Of a stretch of DNA of 64,000 nucleotides, positions 22,488 through 33,427 are shown one piece after another. How positions within the stretch are numbered: position 1 is the first letter of the stretch; every line of letters begins with the position of its first letter. Source of the stretch: Haematobia irritans (lineage: Eukaryota > Arthropoda > Insecta > Diptera > Muscidae); NCBI RefSeq assembly GCF_050003625.1, contig NC_134399.1:225426975-225490974 (forward strand), given 5' to 3'. The position numbers and the translations under genes are program-made. The notes below the pieces were generated by a model, which saw only the letters and a list, made by a program, of their open reading frames with translations, did not search any database and was not told where the DNA came from.

Positions 22488-23880
22488 CCGACTTGTGGAA
22501 ATATCGTGGTGAAATTCTGCTTCGATCTGAGCATGTCCGTCCGTCCGTCCGTCTGTTGAAATCACGCTAACTTCCGAACGAAACAAGCTATCGACTTGAC
22601 ACTTGGCACAAGTAGTTGCTATTGATGTAGGTCGGATGGTATTGCAAATGGGCCATATTGGTCCACTTTTACGTATAGCCCCCATATAAATGGACCCCCA
22701 AATTTGGATTGCGATTGCTCTAAGAGAAGCAAATTGCATTCGATCCGTCTAAAATTTGGTACATGATGTTAGTATATGGTCTCTAACAACCGTGCAAAAA
22801 TTGGTCCATATAGGTCCACTTTTACGTATAACCCCCATATAAACGGACCCCCAAATTTGGCTTGCGATTGCTCTAAGAGAAGCAAATTTTATCCGATCCG
22901 GCTGAAATTTGGTACATGGTGTTAGTATATGGTCTCAACAACCATGCAAAAATTGGTCCACATCGGTCCATAATTATATATAGCCCCCATATAAACCGAC
23001 CCCCCGATTTGGATTGGTATATGTTCTCTAATGACCATGCAAAAATTGGTCCACATCGGCCCATAATTATATATAGCCCCCATATAAGCCGATTCCCAGA
23101 TTTGACCTCCGGAGCCTCTTAGGGGAGCAAAATGCATCCGATCCGTTTGAAATTTGGTACGTAGTGTTAGTATATGGTCTCTAACAACCATGCAAGAATT
23201 GGTCCATATCGGTCCATAATTATATATAGCCCCCATATAAATCGATCCCCAGATTTGTCCTCCGGAGCCTCTTGGAGGAGCAAAATTCATCCGATCCGCT
23301 TGAAATTTGGAACATGGTGTTAGAATGTGGTATCTAACAAACACGCAAGAATTGGTCCATATCGGCCCATAGTTATATATAGCCCCCATATAAACCGTTC
23401 CCCAGATTTGATCTCCGGAGCCTCTTGGAGGAGCAAAATTCATCCGATCCGGTTGAAATCTTAGTATAGGACCACTAATAACCATGAAAAAATTGTCCAT
23501 ATCGGTCTATAGTTATATATAGCCGATCCCCAATCACACAAAAATTGGTCCATATCGGTTCATAATCATGGTTGCCACTCGAGCCAAAAATAATTTACCA
23601 AAATTTTATTTTTATAGAAAACATTGTCAAAATGTTATTTCTATAGAAAATTTTGTAAAAATTTTAGTTCTATAGAAATTTTTGTCAAAATTTTATTTCT
23701 ATAGAAAATTTTGTCAAAAATTTAGTTCTATAGAAATTTTGTCAAAATTTTATTTCTATAGAAATTTTTTTTTCCAAATTTTAATTCTATAGAAAATTTT
23801 TTCCAAATTTTACTTCTATAGAAAATGTTGCCAAAATTTTATTTTGCCAAAATTTTATTTCAATAGAAACTTTAAACTTA
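22488..23880 (+). mobile_element. DINE-like element, subfamily I, 5'-truncated
   Basis: Begins inside the element at CGTGGTGAAATTCTGCTTCG with (GTCC)n at 22528-22545. Six or so modules of about 150 bp run to 23530, with GGTCCATAATTATATATAGC and CCCCATATAAACCGACC. At 23590-23870 there are about eight copies of a 28-bp unit, ATTTCTATAGAAAATTTTGT. It ends near TATACGTATTTAATCGGC, where the next DINE begins. Confidence 0.82.
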
Positions 23881-24602
23881 ATTATATACGTATTTAATCG
23901 GCTTTTTTATACCCTCCACCATAGGATGGGGGGTATATTAACTTTGTCATTCCGTTTGTAACACATCGAAATATTGCTCTAAGACCCCATAAAGTATATA
24001 TATTCTGGGTCGTGGTGAAATTCTGAGTCGATCTGAGCATGTCCGTCCGTCCGTCCGACCGTCTGTTGAAATCACGCTAACTTCCGAACGAAACAAGCTA
24101 TCGACTGGAAACTTGGCACAAGTAGTTGTTATTGATGTAGGTCGGATGGTATTGCAAATGGGCCATATCGGTCCACTTTTACGTATAGCCCCCATATAAA
24201 CGGACCCCCAAATTTGGCTTGCGAAGCCTCTAAGAGAAACAAATTTCATCCGATCCGGCTGAAATTTGGTACACGATGTTAGTATATGGTCTCTAATGAA
24301 CATGCAAAAATTGGTCCATATCGGTCCATAATTATATATAGCCCCCATATAAACCGATCACCAGATTTGAACTCCGGAGCCTCTTGGAAGGCCAAAATTC
24401 ATCTGATTCAGTTGAAATTTGGTACGTGATGTTAATATATGGGCTTAAACACCCATGCAAAAATTGGTCGATATCAGTCCATAATTATATATAGGCCCCA
24501 TATAAACCCAGATTTGACCTCCGGAGCACCTTGAAAGAGCAAAATTCTTCCCATTCGGTGGAAATTTGGTACGTGATGTTAGTATATGGTATCCAACAAC
24601 CA

Positions 24603-25119
24603 CACTGAAAAAACAGTGAACCCACCAGGAAAGATAACTTTCGATTAATTTTAGAAAATTTGGAACTTTTTTAGAAAATTTTAACTAAACGGTATTACAA
24701 GCGCTGGCATCACTCCGATATGGCAAAAATAAGTAAATATTTTTCGACAAATTCAAGAAAATTTATTAGACATAACTAAATTTTTTCAGTAGTTAAAGAA
24801 AATTTTGTAGTTTTAAGAGAAATCTTGGAGTTCAAAATTGCAAGAATGTCTTTAGTGACATACGAAGTTCATGATGGACACATTTTTGGTAAAATTTACA
24901 AATTTAAAGAAATAATGAACTATTTTGTAAGAAATACGAAATTAGGAAATCTTTATGCTATATTTGTGTATAACTTTTTCCCGTTTTTTAGTTCATTTAA
25001 CTAACATACGCAAAAAATTATTTGACTAAAATAAACTTTTTCCAAACATAATGATTCTATGAACTAATATAAAGTTAATATGGCTTTAGTGAAATAGAGA
25101 GTTCAATTTTTTTTGAGTG
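24603..25119. mobile_element. R4 MITE (517 bp)
   Basis: Ends CACTGAAAAAACAGTGAACC and TTCAATTTTTTTTGAGTG; the flanking dinucleotide is CA. The opposite-orientation copy at 60086-60602 is also exactly 517 bp and has TA flanks. The interior (GTATTACAAGCGCTGGCATC, ATAACTTTTTCCCGTTTTTT) has no coding frame. Confidence 0.88.
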
Positions 25120-26754
25120 CATGCAGGAATTGGTTCCTATCAGTTCATAATTATATATAGCTCCCATATAAACCGATCCTCAGATTTGACCTCCGGTGCT
25201 TTTTGGAGAAGCAAAATTCATCCGATCTGCCACAGAAAAAAAAGTGTCTCGTAAATTTAAGAAGATTTTTACAATAATTTATTACAAGAATTTTCCAGAA
25301 TTTTAGTTCATTTTTCGTATCTTCAACGAAAATTAACTACTCGAAAGGAAATTTTACAAATTCTAAGTAGCAATCGTGTAGTTCATGGCCTACAAAATAC
25401 GATGGACATTTCCTTAAAAAATTTCTTAACTGGTAGTAAAAAATTCGTTTGTCATGCTATAAAACTACTTGTGAAATGTAAAGTATTTTCTAAATAATAA
25501 GAGCCATTTACTATAAGATTTTTTTGTATGAGAAAATATTTTTTTACGAAAAATGAACTTGAAAGTGGATAGCAATTTCTTACTGACAATTCCTATAGTT
25601 AATAATTGTTGGTAAAAAAATTACCCAATGAAATATTTTTAGTTCACATGTAATTAAATTTATAGACATTTTCGTCACAAATGGTAGATAACATTTCATG
25701 AAAATTTTGCAAATTTTAAGTTAAACGTTTCATCGTTCATAAACTGTTGTGCCTTTACGAATATTATTATTAGAGTAAATTGTCAGCAGATGCGATGAAC
25801 TAATGCATAGTACAGAGATCTTTATCGGCATAGTGGAATGTGATTAATGTAAAGATGATGTTACTTGAGTTTTGTTGTGTATACACAGCGTTGCCAGAAT
25901 TGTTTCACCAAAAACCGCTAGATTTGCCCAAAAAAATAGCTAAAAAAAGCTAAAAAATGCTAAAAAATAGCTAGAAAAACAGCTAAATTGTTTTGTATCA
26001 AAAGTCACATTTTTGATTGAAACAAACTTAAAGGCTTTATTTCACTTACAATGTATATTATTTTCATTTTATTTCCACTTCTGTGAGACTGTAACAATAT
26101 CTAAGGCATATTAGCTCTGTTTGCGTATTCGATACATTTTGATTACTATCACAAATTTTTTACTGGAAGTCCTTCGTTTTGTGGGAGCTACCTTCCCAAC
26201 ACCTCTATTTTATTTACTTGTTATTTTAAAATATTAAATGATCTAAGCATGCTTTGGATTTGGTAAAAAAATGATTTGTCATTTTTTTAAATAAAATTTT
26301 AGTTTGGATTTGAAATTGTGAAAAATTCGAAATACATTACTTTTATTTAAATTGTAGAAAATACCCATAGTTTACATTTCCCAGTAAAAACATTTTCCTT
26401 TTCTTCATGAGCTACCAAAGTGCTTTAAAACGTGCTAACGCCAACTTAAATTTCCAAATTCAGACTCGACTTCAAGTAGAAATTATTGTATATATACGTT
26501 TTTAAAATAAAGTGTTGAAAAACATCTTCTATTTTTGAACGCTATTTTGGTTTGTGGTTAAGATGCAAAAACTCCTCACATTTAAAGACTATTTCATTAA
26601 TTCTTCCTTCTTTCATGAAAACATACCCATTTTTAAGTTGAATCACTTAATTATAAGGACACAACGACTTTATCGTCTTTTGGACAAGGAAAACAGTTTA
26701 TATAAAAGAAATTCACAAATGCTATTATAACCAAAATTCGCGTTCGTATTTTAA

Positions 26755-28232
26755 CCCTTTCGACCCTAAAGTTGCCTGTGGGCAACTTTTTGTGTTTTGA
26801 GACTCACTGTCAGCGTTGTTTTTGTTTTTGTTCATAAAACTGTAACGGTATCGAAAGCTACAAGTGTTTCCTTCAAGTTGAATAAAAAATCAGCTAATTT
26901 GGTTGTCAATTAGCAAAAAAAAAATTCATTAATACGCACGTACCTCAAGAAAAAAATATTTGCGAATTTAAAAAGAGGTTTTTATACATGTGACTTTTTT
27001 CAAAAATTACAACTAAAATGTTGAAAGTTTTTATTAAATCTATTGTAGTACATGTCAAATAAAATATTTCTGGAAGTCTAATCTTAGAATTGCGAAAAAA
27101 CAACAGATGAGAAATTTTTAAAATTGAAAAGTTGCCTGTGGGCAACTTTAGGCAATTGTGGTAGTAAAATTACATATTTTTGAACATAAGGCCTGGAGAA
27201 AAAAGGTTTGAAAAACAATGATTTTGAAAAAATTTTGAACTTCGATTGGGATGTCCCAGTGACGAGAAATGTAGCGATGATGTGGAAAACATATCTGCAG
27301 TGCAGTGGGGAATTTGGAAGGAATCGTAAAAAGGGAGGAAGCCACTTCTTGGCAACATACTAGTGGATTAGCACGAATATTGACGCTTTATAATACTTTG
27401 GTTTTTTACACCGCCAGTTAAATTGACATGGGTTAAAAACAAACAAAAAAAAAAACAAAACATTTTCGTGAGTCACGCGTGATTCACGCGAAGCCGTGAA
27501 TGAAATTTAAACGAAATCTCGTGAATATGCGTGAACGGGATTAAAGAAAAATGTGTGGCGCGTGAGCGTGAGTTAAAATAAAATTGTGTTCGTGATTGTG
27601 AATCAGTAAACTTTCTCCGAAAACACGCTCCCGATAAAAATTTACTTTCACGATCCAACCCACCCTCACGATCCAACTCAATAGCGTGAATCACGAGAAA
27701 TTTCGTTAATTACCAGAATTTTATTGAGCCACGAAAATTGTCGTGTTGCGAAAATATTCGTGACTCACGAGATTTGTCGTGAATTACGAAAATTGTCGTG
27801 AATCGTGCGAAAGCGTGAGACATAAACGTTGTTCATGTGTGATCGTGCGCGAGTATGACTTTTCATTTCGTGAATTAATTTCGTGACCGTGAATTCCTAC
27901 CCACATGGCGTGCGTGAGTACAAATATTTCTTCGTGAATGTGTTTGAGCGTGATTGAAATTCCACTAACGCGCACATCTAAGTATATATTTACTGTAAAA
28001 TAACAAAAAACTTAACAAAAATCCAATAAAACGTAATACGTCTATCAATGCAAAACAAACTATTTTGTAGTCACAATTGCCCAAAGTTGCCCACAGGCAA
28101 CATTCTCTACCGCCTAAACGAATGGGCGTGGCGACCCGAAATTTTGGCTAGACGCTTCTTAAATGACTTCAACATGATTAAAAGTAAAAAAAAAATTTTA
28201 GCGATACCTATAAAAATTCAGGGTCGAAAGGG
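26755..28232. mobile_element. piggyBac-like non-autonomous element (1478 bp)
   Basis: TTAA on both sides (26751-26754 and 28233-28236), with inverted ends CCCTTTCGACCCTAAA and GGGTCGAAAGGG. TTAA targets and CCC..GGG ends are typical of piggyBac. Near the ends and once inside, the stem-loop GTTGCCTGTGGGCAAC recurs (about 26772, 27131 and, complemented, 28085). The related hAT copy has the empty TTAA target near 5604. No transposase domain is recognisable in the interior, which includes a CGTGA-rich block at 27466-27975. Confidence 0.88.
27466..27975. repeat. CGTGA/TCACG-rich degenerate repeat block
   Basis: About 500 bp in which CGTGA or TCACG recurs roughly every 20 bases (about 19 CGTGA and at least 6 TCACG), often as CGTGAAT.ACG half-palindromes. 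Spacing is irregular, so it is not a simple tandem satellite. It lies within the piggyBac-like element. Confidence 0.8.
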
Positions 28233-29182
28233 TTAAGGAGACGACAATATTTTTTCAGTGCACAAAGCTATTCACATCTACTATTTTAATTTAGTAATAT
28301 CGTAATAACTTTAGAATATTATAATAACATAAAAAAGATAAACGAGTCAAATGATAATATTCCCAATAATTTACTGACAGTTTATCTAAAAAATTTTTAT
28401 GGTAATAGTAGATTTAAAGTTTACGATAACTTTTATGTATATAATGAAAAAACTTTACAACAAGGTGTATTTGATACAAAAATGCCCGCATAATGGCTGG
28501 ACTCATTATTAAAGTTTCAACTGAGCTTTGAAATATGTGGAAACCCTTTTACTTGCAGCAAAGCTTAGATAAAAACGCCGTTTTATCCATATTTCAATAG
28601 AAACATGTCGAAAATAAAAAAAGCCAAAAATAGCTAAAAGGGTCATGAAAAAAAGCCAGAAAAAAAGCTAAAAGCTAAATGCATTTTTTCCCCGCTAAAC
28701 GTCTTCAAAAAAAGCCAAATCTAGCGGGAAAAAAGCTAAATTGGTAACGCTGTGTATACATGAGCGTGGGGTTGTTTTTATTTTTGTTCATTTAGTGGTT
28801 TGTGTGTGCGTGTGTTTGTTATTCGCGGATGGTTTATTTGGCTGGATGAAGTGTTGTTTTCAATAAAGGCACATGTGTTTTTGTTGTTGTAGGAATGTTT
28901 TGGCTTTGCTTGGTTTTGTTTGGCATGCTTCAGTTGTATAGTTGGCGTTGGCGTGGGCTGTTGCATCTTTTAAGCAGGTATGCAACAAGGGAATATAAAG
29001 GCATGGAATATTTTGGATTTTTGAGACATATATTGGTGTTTGTTTATTAAACCTTTTAAATGAAAGTTATTAATATTTTATCGGTAGTTTAGAAAAAAGT
29101 TATTAAGAATATTTAGGAAAATATGTTGAAAGTGTATTGAAATTTTTATTATTCTATGTAAAAAAATAATATTCAATTCCAG

Positions 29183-30410
29183 ATGAATTTCGAAAATTTT
29201 TGTTATATCTCAGCGTATAGTTTATTCATAAATTGGTAAGTATTTTTTTAATATGACTTTCTTTTAAAAATAATATTTTTTATGTATATTATTATTTGTT
29301 AATTAATTTTTTGGAAACCAGTTTAATGTTTTTCTTTGTTGTAAAAACAATATTTGATTTCAGAGCAACTCCAGATGGATTCGAACAATTTTAAAAAATA
29401 GAGAATTGGTAAGTTTTCTTTTAAAAATTGGCTTTCTCTCAACTAGAATATTTACGTTTTTATGACCTTTTTATAATCAAAATTACAGGTTTTTAGTACC
29501 TTATTTTAGTATTTCTTTAATCAAATTTTTTGGAAACCAATGTAATATTTTTAATGTAAAAACAAATATTTAATTTCAGAATAACCCCTTAAAATTTGGA
29601 CACATTTTTAGTACTCCTTTGTCTGTAATTTAATAGTGAATTGGTAAGGATTCTTTCACTTTCTTTTAACCTTGGACAGCCATCCTTATTTTTTTGTACA
29701 TTAACGTCATCCTTCGTCATTTTGACTACGGCTGATTTTCATCGTGAGCGAAAAAGTGATCCAAACTTGAAATTATTTTCTTATTCAATTTGGTTTTAAG
29801 TAGTATATAACAAAAATTCATAAAACGGTCCAATTAGTATAACTTAAATTTACCATTTCCCAATAGACTAAAATGCATTTTAAATCGAAAATGAAATTAC
29901 GTGTCGTCATTTTGACGAATGATGACTGTCTAGGGATAACAAGAATATTTGGTTTTTTATGCATATTATTATTTTTTTCATTATATTTTTTGAAAACCTA
30001 TTTAATAATTTTATTTAATGTAAAAAATAAATATTTAATTTCAGAGTAACCCAAATAAATTTGGACAACTTTTTATATTTCCCCTCAGCGTACAATTTAA
30101 TAGAGAATTGGTAAGTTTTATATTAAAACTTTGGCTTTCTTTCAACTAGAATATTTATTTTATTATATCCTTCACATCGATAACAACACATTTTTATGAG
30201 TTTATTTAGAATACTTCATTATTTCTCTAATTATCTCAGGTACAAATTTTATGAGATACGTTTTCCAAAGAAAAGTTGAATTCCTTACACCAATTGATAA
30301 AATGCCCCAAATATGGTAAGTTACAAGCTAAAATGAAGAATTAAAAATTATACTTCATTACATGGTGTTAATTTTTAACAATTTTCATTATTGTTTCCAT
30401 TTATTCCAGC
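29183..30410 (+). other. Tandem units bounded by splice-like signals
   Basis: Five short segments are each preceded by a pyrimidine-rich acceptor ending CAG and followed by GTAAG: 29183-29235, 29364-29408, 29580-29643, 30045-30110 and 30240-30315. A sixth acceptor lies at 30409. The first four are copies of each other (CAACTCCAGATGGATTCGAA, CAACCCAAATAAATTTGGA, all ending GAATTGGTAAG), and the intervals also share TTTTTTGGAAACCA and ATTTAATTTCAG. The first segment starts with ATG and is open (53 bp). The fourth is open (66 bp), while the third has a stop in its likely frame. It may be a multiplied exon-intron unit of a lost gene or a repeat that mimics one. Confidence 0.55.
29670..29935. mobile_element. 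piggyBac-like MITE (266 bp)
   Basis: TTAA at the left (29666-29669) and ATAA at the right (29936-29939, probably a mutated TTAA). Inverted ends CCTTGGACAGCCATCCTT and GATGACTGTCTAGGG. GTCATTTTGAC occurs near both ends. It sits in the third interval of the splice-like array and accounts for that interval being about 270 bp longer than the others. Confidence 0.75.
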
Positions 30411-31540
30411 AAGCTATGTGAACAAATTACCTACGATGAGTAAAAAAGGGATAAGTCAAAATGTCCAAACAGCGGGTTAAAATGAACTACTCTCTGTTCC
30501 ACGTGGTCATAATTTTTATTCACAAAAAACATTGTATTAAGAGCTTTCATCATAAGTTTTTATAATAAAGTACTTTTGCTTAAAGAAAGTTTAATTTTAA
30601 TGTATGAAACTTTTCATAATAGTAAAACGGTTTGTTGTTCCTTTAATTATTTAATTTCTCTGTACTGTGGAATGATTGATTTAAAAATAGTTTAGTCGTC
30701 GACATTTTAAAGAGACTGTTAACCAATTTTTATTATCGGGTTTCCCAAAAAATAAGCAAGTAAAACAAAATAATACTGACTTTTTAACTTGGTAGGGGTA
30801 TATAAATCTTATGGTGTTGTAAAAATGAACTAAAATACAATGTTATAGATTAACTAAAATATAAGAGAATTATAAACTAGACAAGTTGAAAAAAATCTTA
30901 AGGGCTAAATCATGGTCAATATTACTACAGTTTAGTTCATTTTGCAATGGAAAAGGGTTCACTGTTTTTTCAGTGTGGTTGAAATTTGGTAAGTGGTGGT
31001 AGTATATGATATTTAACAACCATGTGAGTTGAAATTTGTGGATGACAGTCTTCAGTAGAAGTTTCTACGCAATCCGTGGTGGAGGGTACATGAGCTTCGG
31101 CCTGGCCGAACTTACGGCTGTATATACTTTTTTTGTGAGTGTAGAGTGGTACAATATTAGTGTTCTAAATAAATAAATAATTATTTAGTTCAACTTCTTA
31201 TAAATCGTCTTTACTACACGCAAAAAATAATTCTTTCCTCCCAAACGAAATTTTAGACAAACAAAGTTCGTTTCTTATTTGCTTTTCGCTGTAAGGAAGT
31301 GTATTTGGAAGAAAAGTATATACTTTTTGTGATAAACGTTTATTCTTTTCCAGGATGTAAAAACAATTTCATAAAGTCAAACTAAAAAAAACAAAAACAT
31401 TGTTTTCTTGCTAATTGCATTTTCTCTCACATCTTTCTCACATTCACGAGGTTTTTAGTTCTTAACACCTTTTCCTGTAATACCAACAATGTAGAAGAAA
31501 TTATACGATTTTATAAATTTTTAAAATTTTTTTTACCTTT

Positions 31541-31612
31541 CGCCTGGACGGAGAATCGAACCACGGACCATGCACTTTGTAAGCCAACACACTAACCACT
31601 GAGCTATGTACC
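31541..31612 (-). repeat. tRNA-like sequence in TW element (Pol III boxes)
   Basis: On the minus strand, TAGCTCAGTGGTTAGTG fits box A and GGTTCGATTCT fits box B, spaced as in a tRNA. The acceptor stem does not pair well, so this is a tRNA-derived promoter rather than a tRNA gene. Confidence 0.7.
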
Positions 31613-31723
31613 TGTTATGGTCATCAATAGATAAATATCCATATAAGTTATATTTATATAGCATAGCTTGCGGCGCCCACGAACCGAATAAACAAAGTTT
31701 ATTTAACAGAAACAAACATTTAG

Positions 31724-31802
31724 TTTGGCACCGTGGAGCAGTGGTTGCTACGTCCGACTTGCATGCCAAGGGTCGTGGGTTCGATCTCTGCTTCGACCAA
31801 AG
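31724..31802 (+). repeat. tRNA-like sequence in TW element, divergent partner
   Basis: On the plus strand, TGGAGCAGTGGTTGCTACG fits box A and GGTTCGATCTC box B. TTTGG at the start can pair with CCAAA at the end. A T-run follows at 31804, as in a Pol III terminator. The T stem is weak, so it is more likely a SINE-type promoter than a working tRNA gene. Confidence 0.7.
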
Positions 31803-32136
31803 TTTTTTTTTGGTTTTTTTTTAATATGTTCCAGATATGTTCGGAAGATTCCGAAAAAATGATCAACATTACATTGTAGTATATTAAATATTGAACTGTA
31901 AAATGTGTCTTATTAAAGACCTAAAGTCCGAAAAGAACAGTGTTTGATATAAACGAAATGGACTGTGTTGTTGTTTCAAAAATAACTTTTTTTATTGAAA
32001 AAATAAAAATTTTGTAACAAACGAATTTTTTTTGGTGATAAAAGTTTAAAATTTTCGAAGCAATTCAAAAAACTCTAACAAAAGAAAAACGTTTTCGGTA
32101 CACGTTTTCCAAACGTTTTTTTTTTCTTTGCGTGTA

Positions 32137-32542
32137 GTTTAAAGATGTCATCTTAAAATTGGGTCATTTGATCTTTGTGTGCTTCTGTGTGTGCAAATGT
32201 GCTTCTATTGAAATGCAAAAAAACCAACATAGTAACTGAGACAAAATATGTTGAGATAAATTCGATTTATAAACATTATTGAAGTGCTTTTGTTCAATTC
32301 CATAAATTTACATAGAAATCGCAATGATTAGTTTAAAATTAATAACATAGCGGAACATTTGGCAGGTTCATAACGAATTTAAACGAAATTCGCAGGTTTA
32401 TATTAATTAGCATAATTAATTCAATTTAGAAAAATGGGCGGTTCGACAGCGATGACACCTATTGCCATGAATATTCACCACTTCTTTTCTTCGTCTCATT
32501 AATCGCTTGGATGTCATGAGTTGGGTAGCATTTTCGAAACTA
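32137..32542. other. No gene recognised
   Basis: AT-rich DNA between two TA-flanked elements. No coding frame or repeat of the window. Confidence 0.4.
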
Positions 32543-33381
32543 CACTGAAACAAAAAGCATGTCCGTTTCCAAAGAGTTTGTCTTTATACTAAAGGTTTTA
32601 GTATTGATTCCGAGCCAAAGAAGCGGAGAATTGAAGTAAGGATACTTTTAATACACAATTCTATTTTAAATGTATGTTCTGCTTGCGTACTTGATTCTAG
32701 GAGGCAAATTTAAATTTATTGGTGTGTTCAACTTTTTGCTACATGTGCTATCAAAGTCTCTTAAAAATGTATTAACGACAACTTAAATTTCCAAATTCAC
32801 AACCGATTTGAAATAGTAATTATGCTGTGTTTCAAGTACAAAACATCTTTGAAATCTTTGAAAGTATTGACAAATGTGTCCAAATGTCGATGAACTTTTC
32901 AGTGAAGTCGTATTGTCCTTATAATTAAGTGATTTCAATTAAAAATGGGTATCATAACATGAAAGAAAATATGTTTGGGCTAAGGTCAACTTGACTTTAA
33001 TAATTCAGAAAAATTATTTAAATTTAATGAAATTGTATTTAAATTTATTGTCGTTTTGCATCTTGACTACAAAGCAAAAAATTGTTCAATTATAGAACAT
33101 GTTTTTCAACACTTTATTTTAAAAACGTTTTTTACTTGAAACATAGCATAATTTCTACTGGAAGTCGAATCTTAATTTGGAAAATAAAGTTGTCATTAAG
33201 TCATTTTCTAAGGACTTTGATAGTATAGGATGAAAAAAGCAAGTACACAAAACCCAAATTTAAAAGAGAATTGTGCCTTAAAAGAACCCTTACTTGTATT
33301 CTCCGCTTCTTTGGCTCGGAATCAATACCAAAATTTTTAAAGTAAAGACAAAATCTTTGGAACCGGACATGTTTTTTTGTG
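32543..33381. mobile_element. R1 MITE, complete copy (839 bp)
   Basis: TA flanks (32541-32542 and 33382-33383). Both ends read inward as CACTGAAACAAAAAGCATGT and its near-complement. The arms continue inverted for a few hundred bases: GGTTTTAGTATTGATTCCGA against TCGGAATCAATACCAAAAT, and CCAAAGAAGCGGAGAATTG against TATTCTCCGCTTCTTTGG. So this copy is a fold-back form. The centre (GAAGTCGTATTGTCC, AAGGTCAACTTGACTTTAA) is the shared R1 body. Non-coding. Confidence 0.82.
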
Positions 33382-33408
33382 TACTCTTTTTTAACATATT
33401 TTAAGCAA

Positions 33409-33427
33409 GAACAAGTATATACGGCCG
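33409..33427 (-). repeat. DINE 3'-tail remnant
   Basis: Only ACAAGTATATACGGCCGTA of a DINE tail is present, joined directly to the interior of Himar copy C. Confidence 0.7.

Larger units (their letters stand above)
25886..28752 (+). mobile_element. hAT-like non-autonomous element, copy 2
   Basis: Flanked by an exact 8-bp target duplication TGTATACA (25878-25885 and 28753-28760). Ends are CAGCGTTGCCAGAATTG and AATTGGTAACGCTG. Subterminal parts are rich in AGCTAAAAAA and mirror each other (CCGCTAGATTTGCCC and AAATCTAGCGGGAAAAA). The 8-bp duplication with CAG..CTG ends fits hAT. It encodes no transposase. Part of the interior (about 26460-26750 and 28237-28262) is R1-like and is shared with copy 1 at 5099-9109, so it predates both copies. 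A piggyBac-like element is nested at 26755-28232. Confidence 0.88.
25230..30975. mobile_element. R4-like long element with nested hAT and splice-like array
   Basis: Ends CCACAGAAAAAAAAGTGTC and GGGTTCACTGTTTTTTCAGTG resemble the R4 ends, and TG flanks both sides (25228-25229, 30976-30977). The host DINE module reads through cleanly when this block is removed. It contains a hAT-like element (25886-28752) and, at 29183-30410, a series of short units bounded by splice-like signals. Without the nested elements it is about 2.6 kb. No transposase motif is visible. Confidence 0.7.
23907..31127 (+). mobile_element. DINE-like element, subfamily I, host of nested insertions
   Basis: The 5' end is TTATACCCTCCACCATAGGA. 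The 3' end is GTGGTGGAGGGTACATGAGC, GGCCTGGCCGAACTTACGGC and TATATACTTT. The (GTCY)n tract is at 24040-24065. Modules run to 25229 and resume at 30976 with TGGTTGAAATTTGGTAAGTG. Two TA-family elements interrupt it (24603-25119 and 25230-30975). Without them the element is under 1 kb. Confidence 0.82.
31217..32134. mobile_element. TW element 1: TA-flanked repeat with two tRNA-like promoters
   Basis: TA flanks both ends (31215-31216 and 32135-32136). Ends are CACGCAAAAAATAATTC and, inverted, CACGCAAAGAAAAAAA. Total 918 bp. In the middle lie two divergent tRNA-like sequences (31541-31612 minus and 31724-31802 plus), entered separately. No protein-coding capacity is seen. A second copy in reverse orientation spans 46741-49738, and shorter relatives are at 41044-41227 and 62716-62818. 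Confidence 0.8.

Noticed and set aside
31724..31802. Possible working tRNA gene
   Set aside because: A and B boxes are good but the T and D stems pair poorly, and the same unit recurs in another TW copy in degraded form. Better seen as a tRNA-derived repeat.
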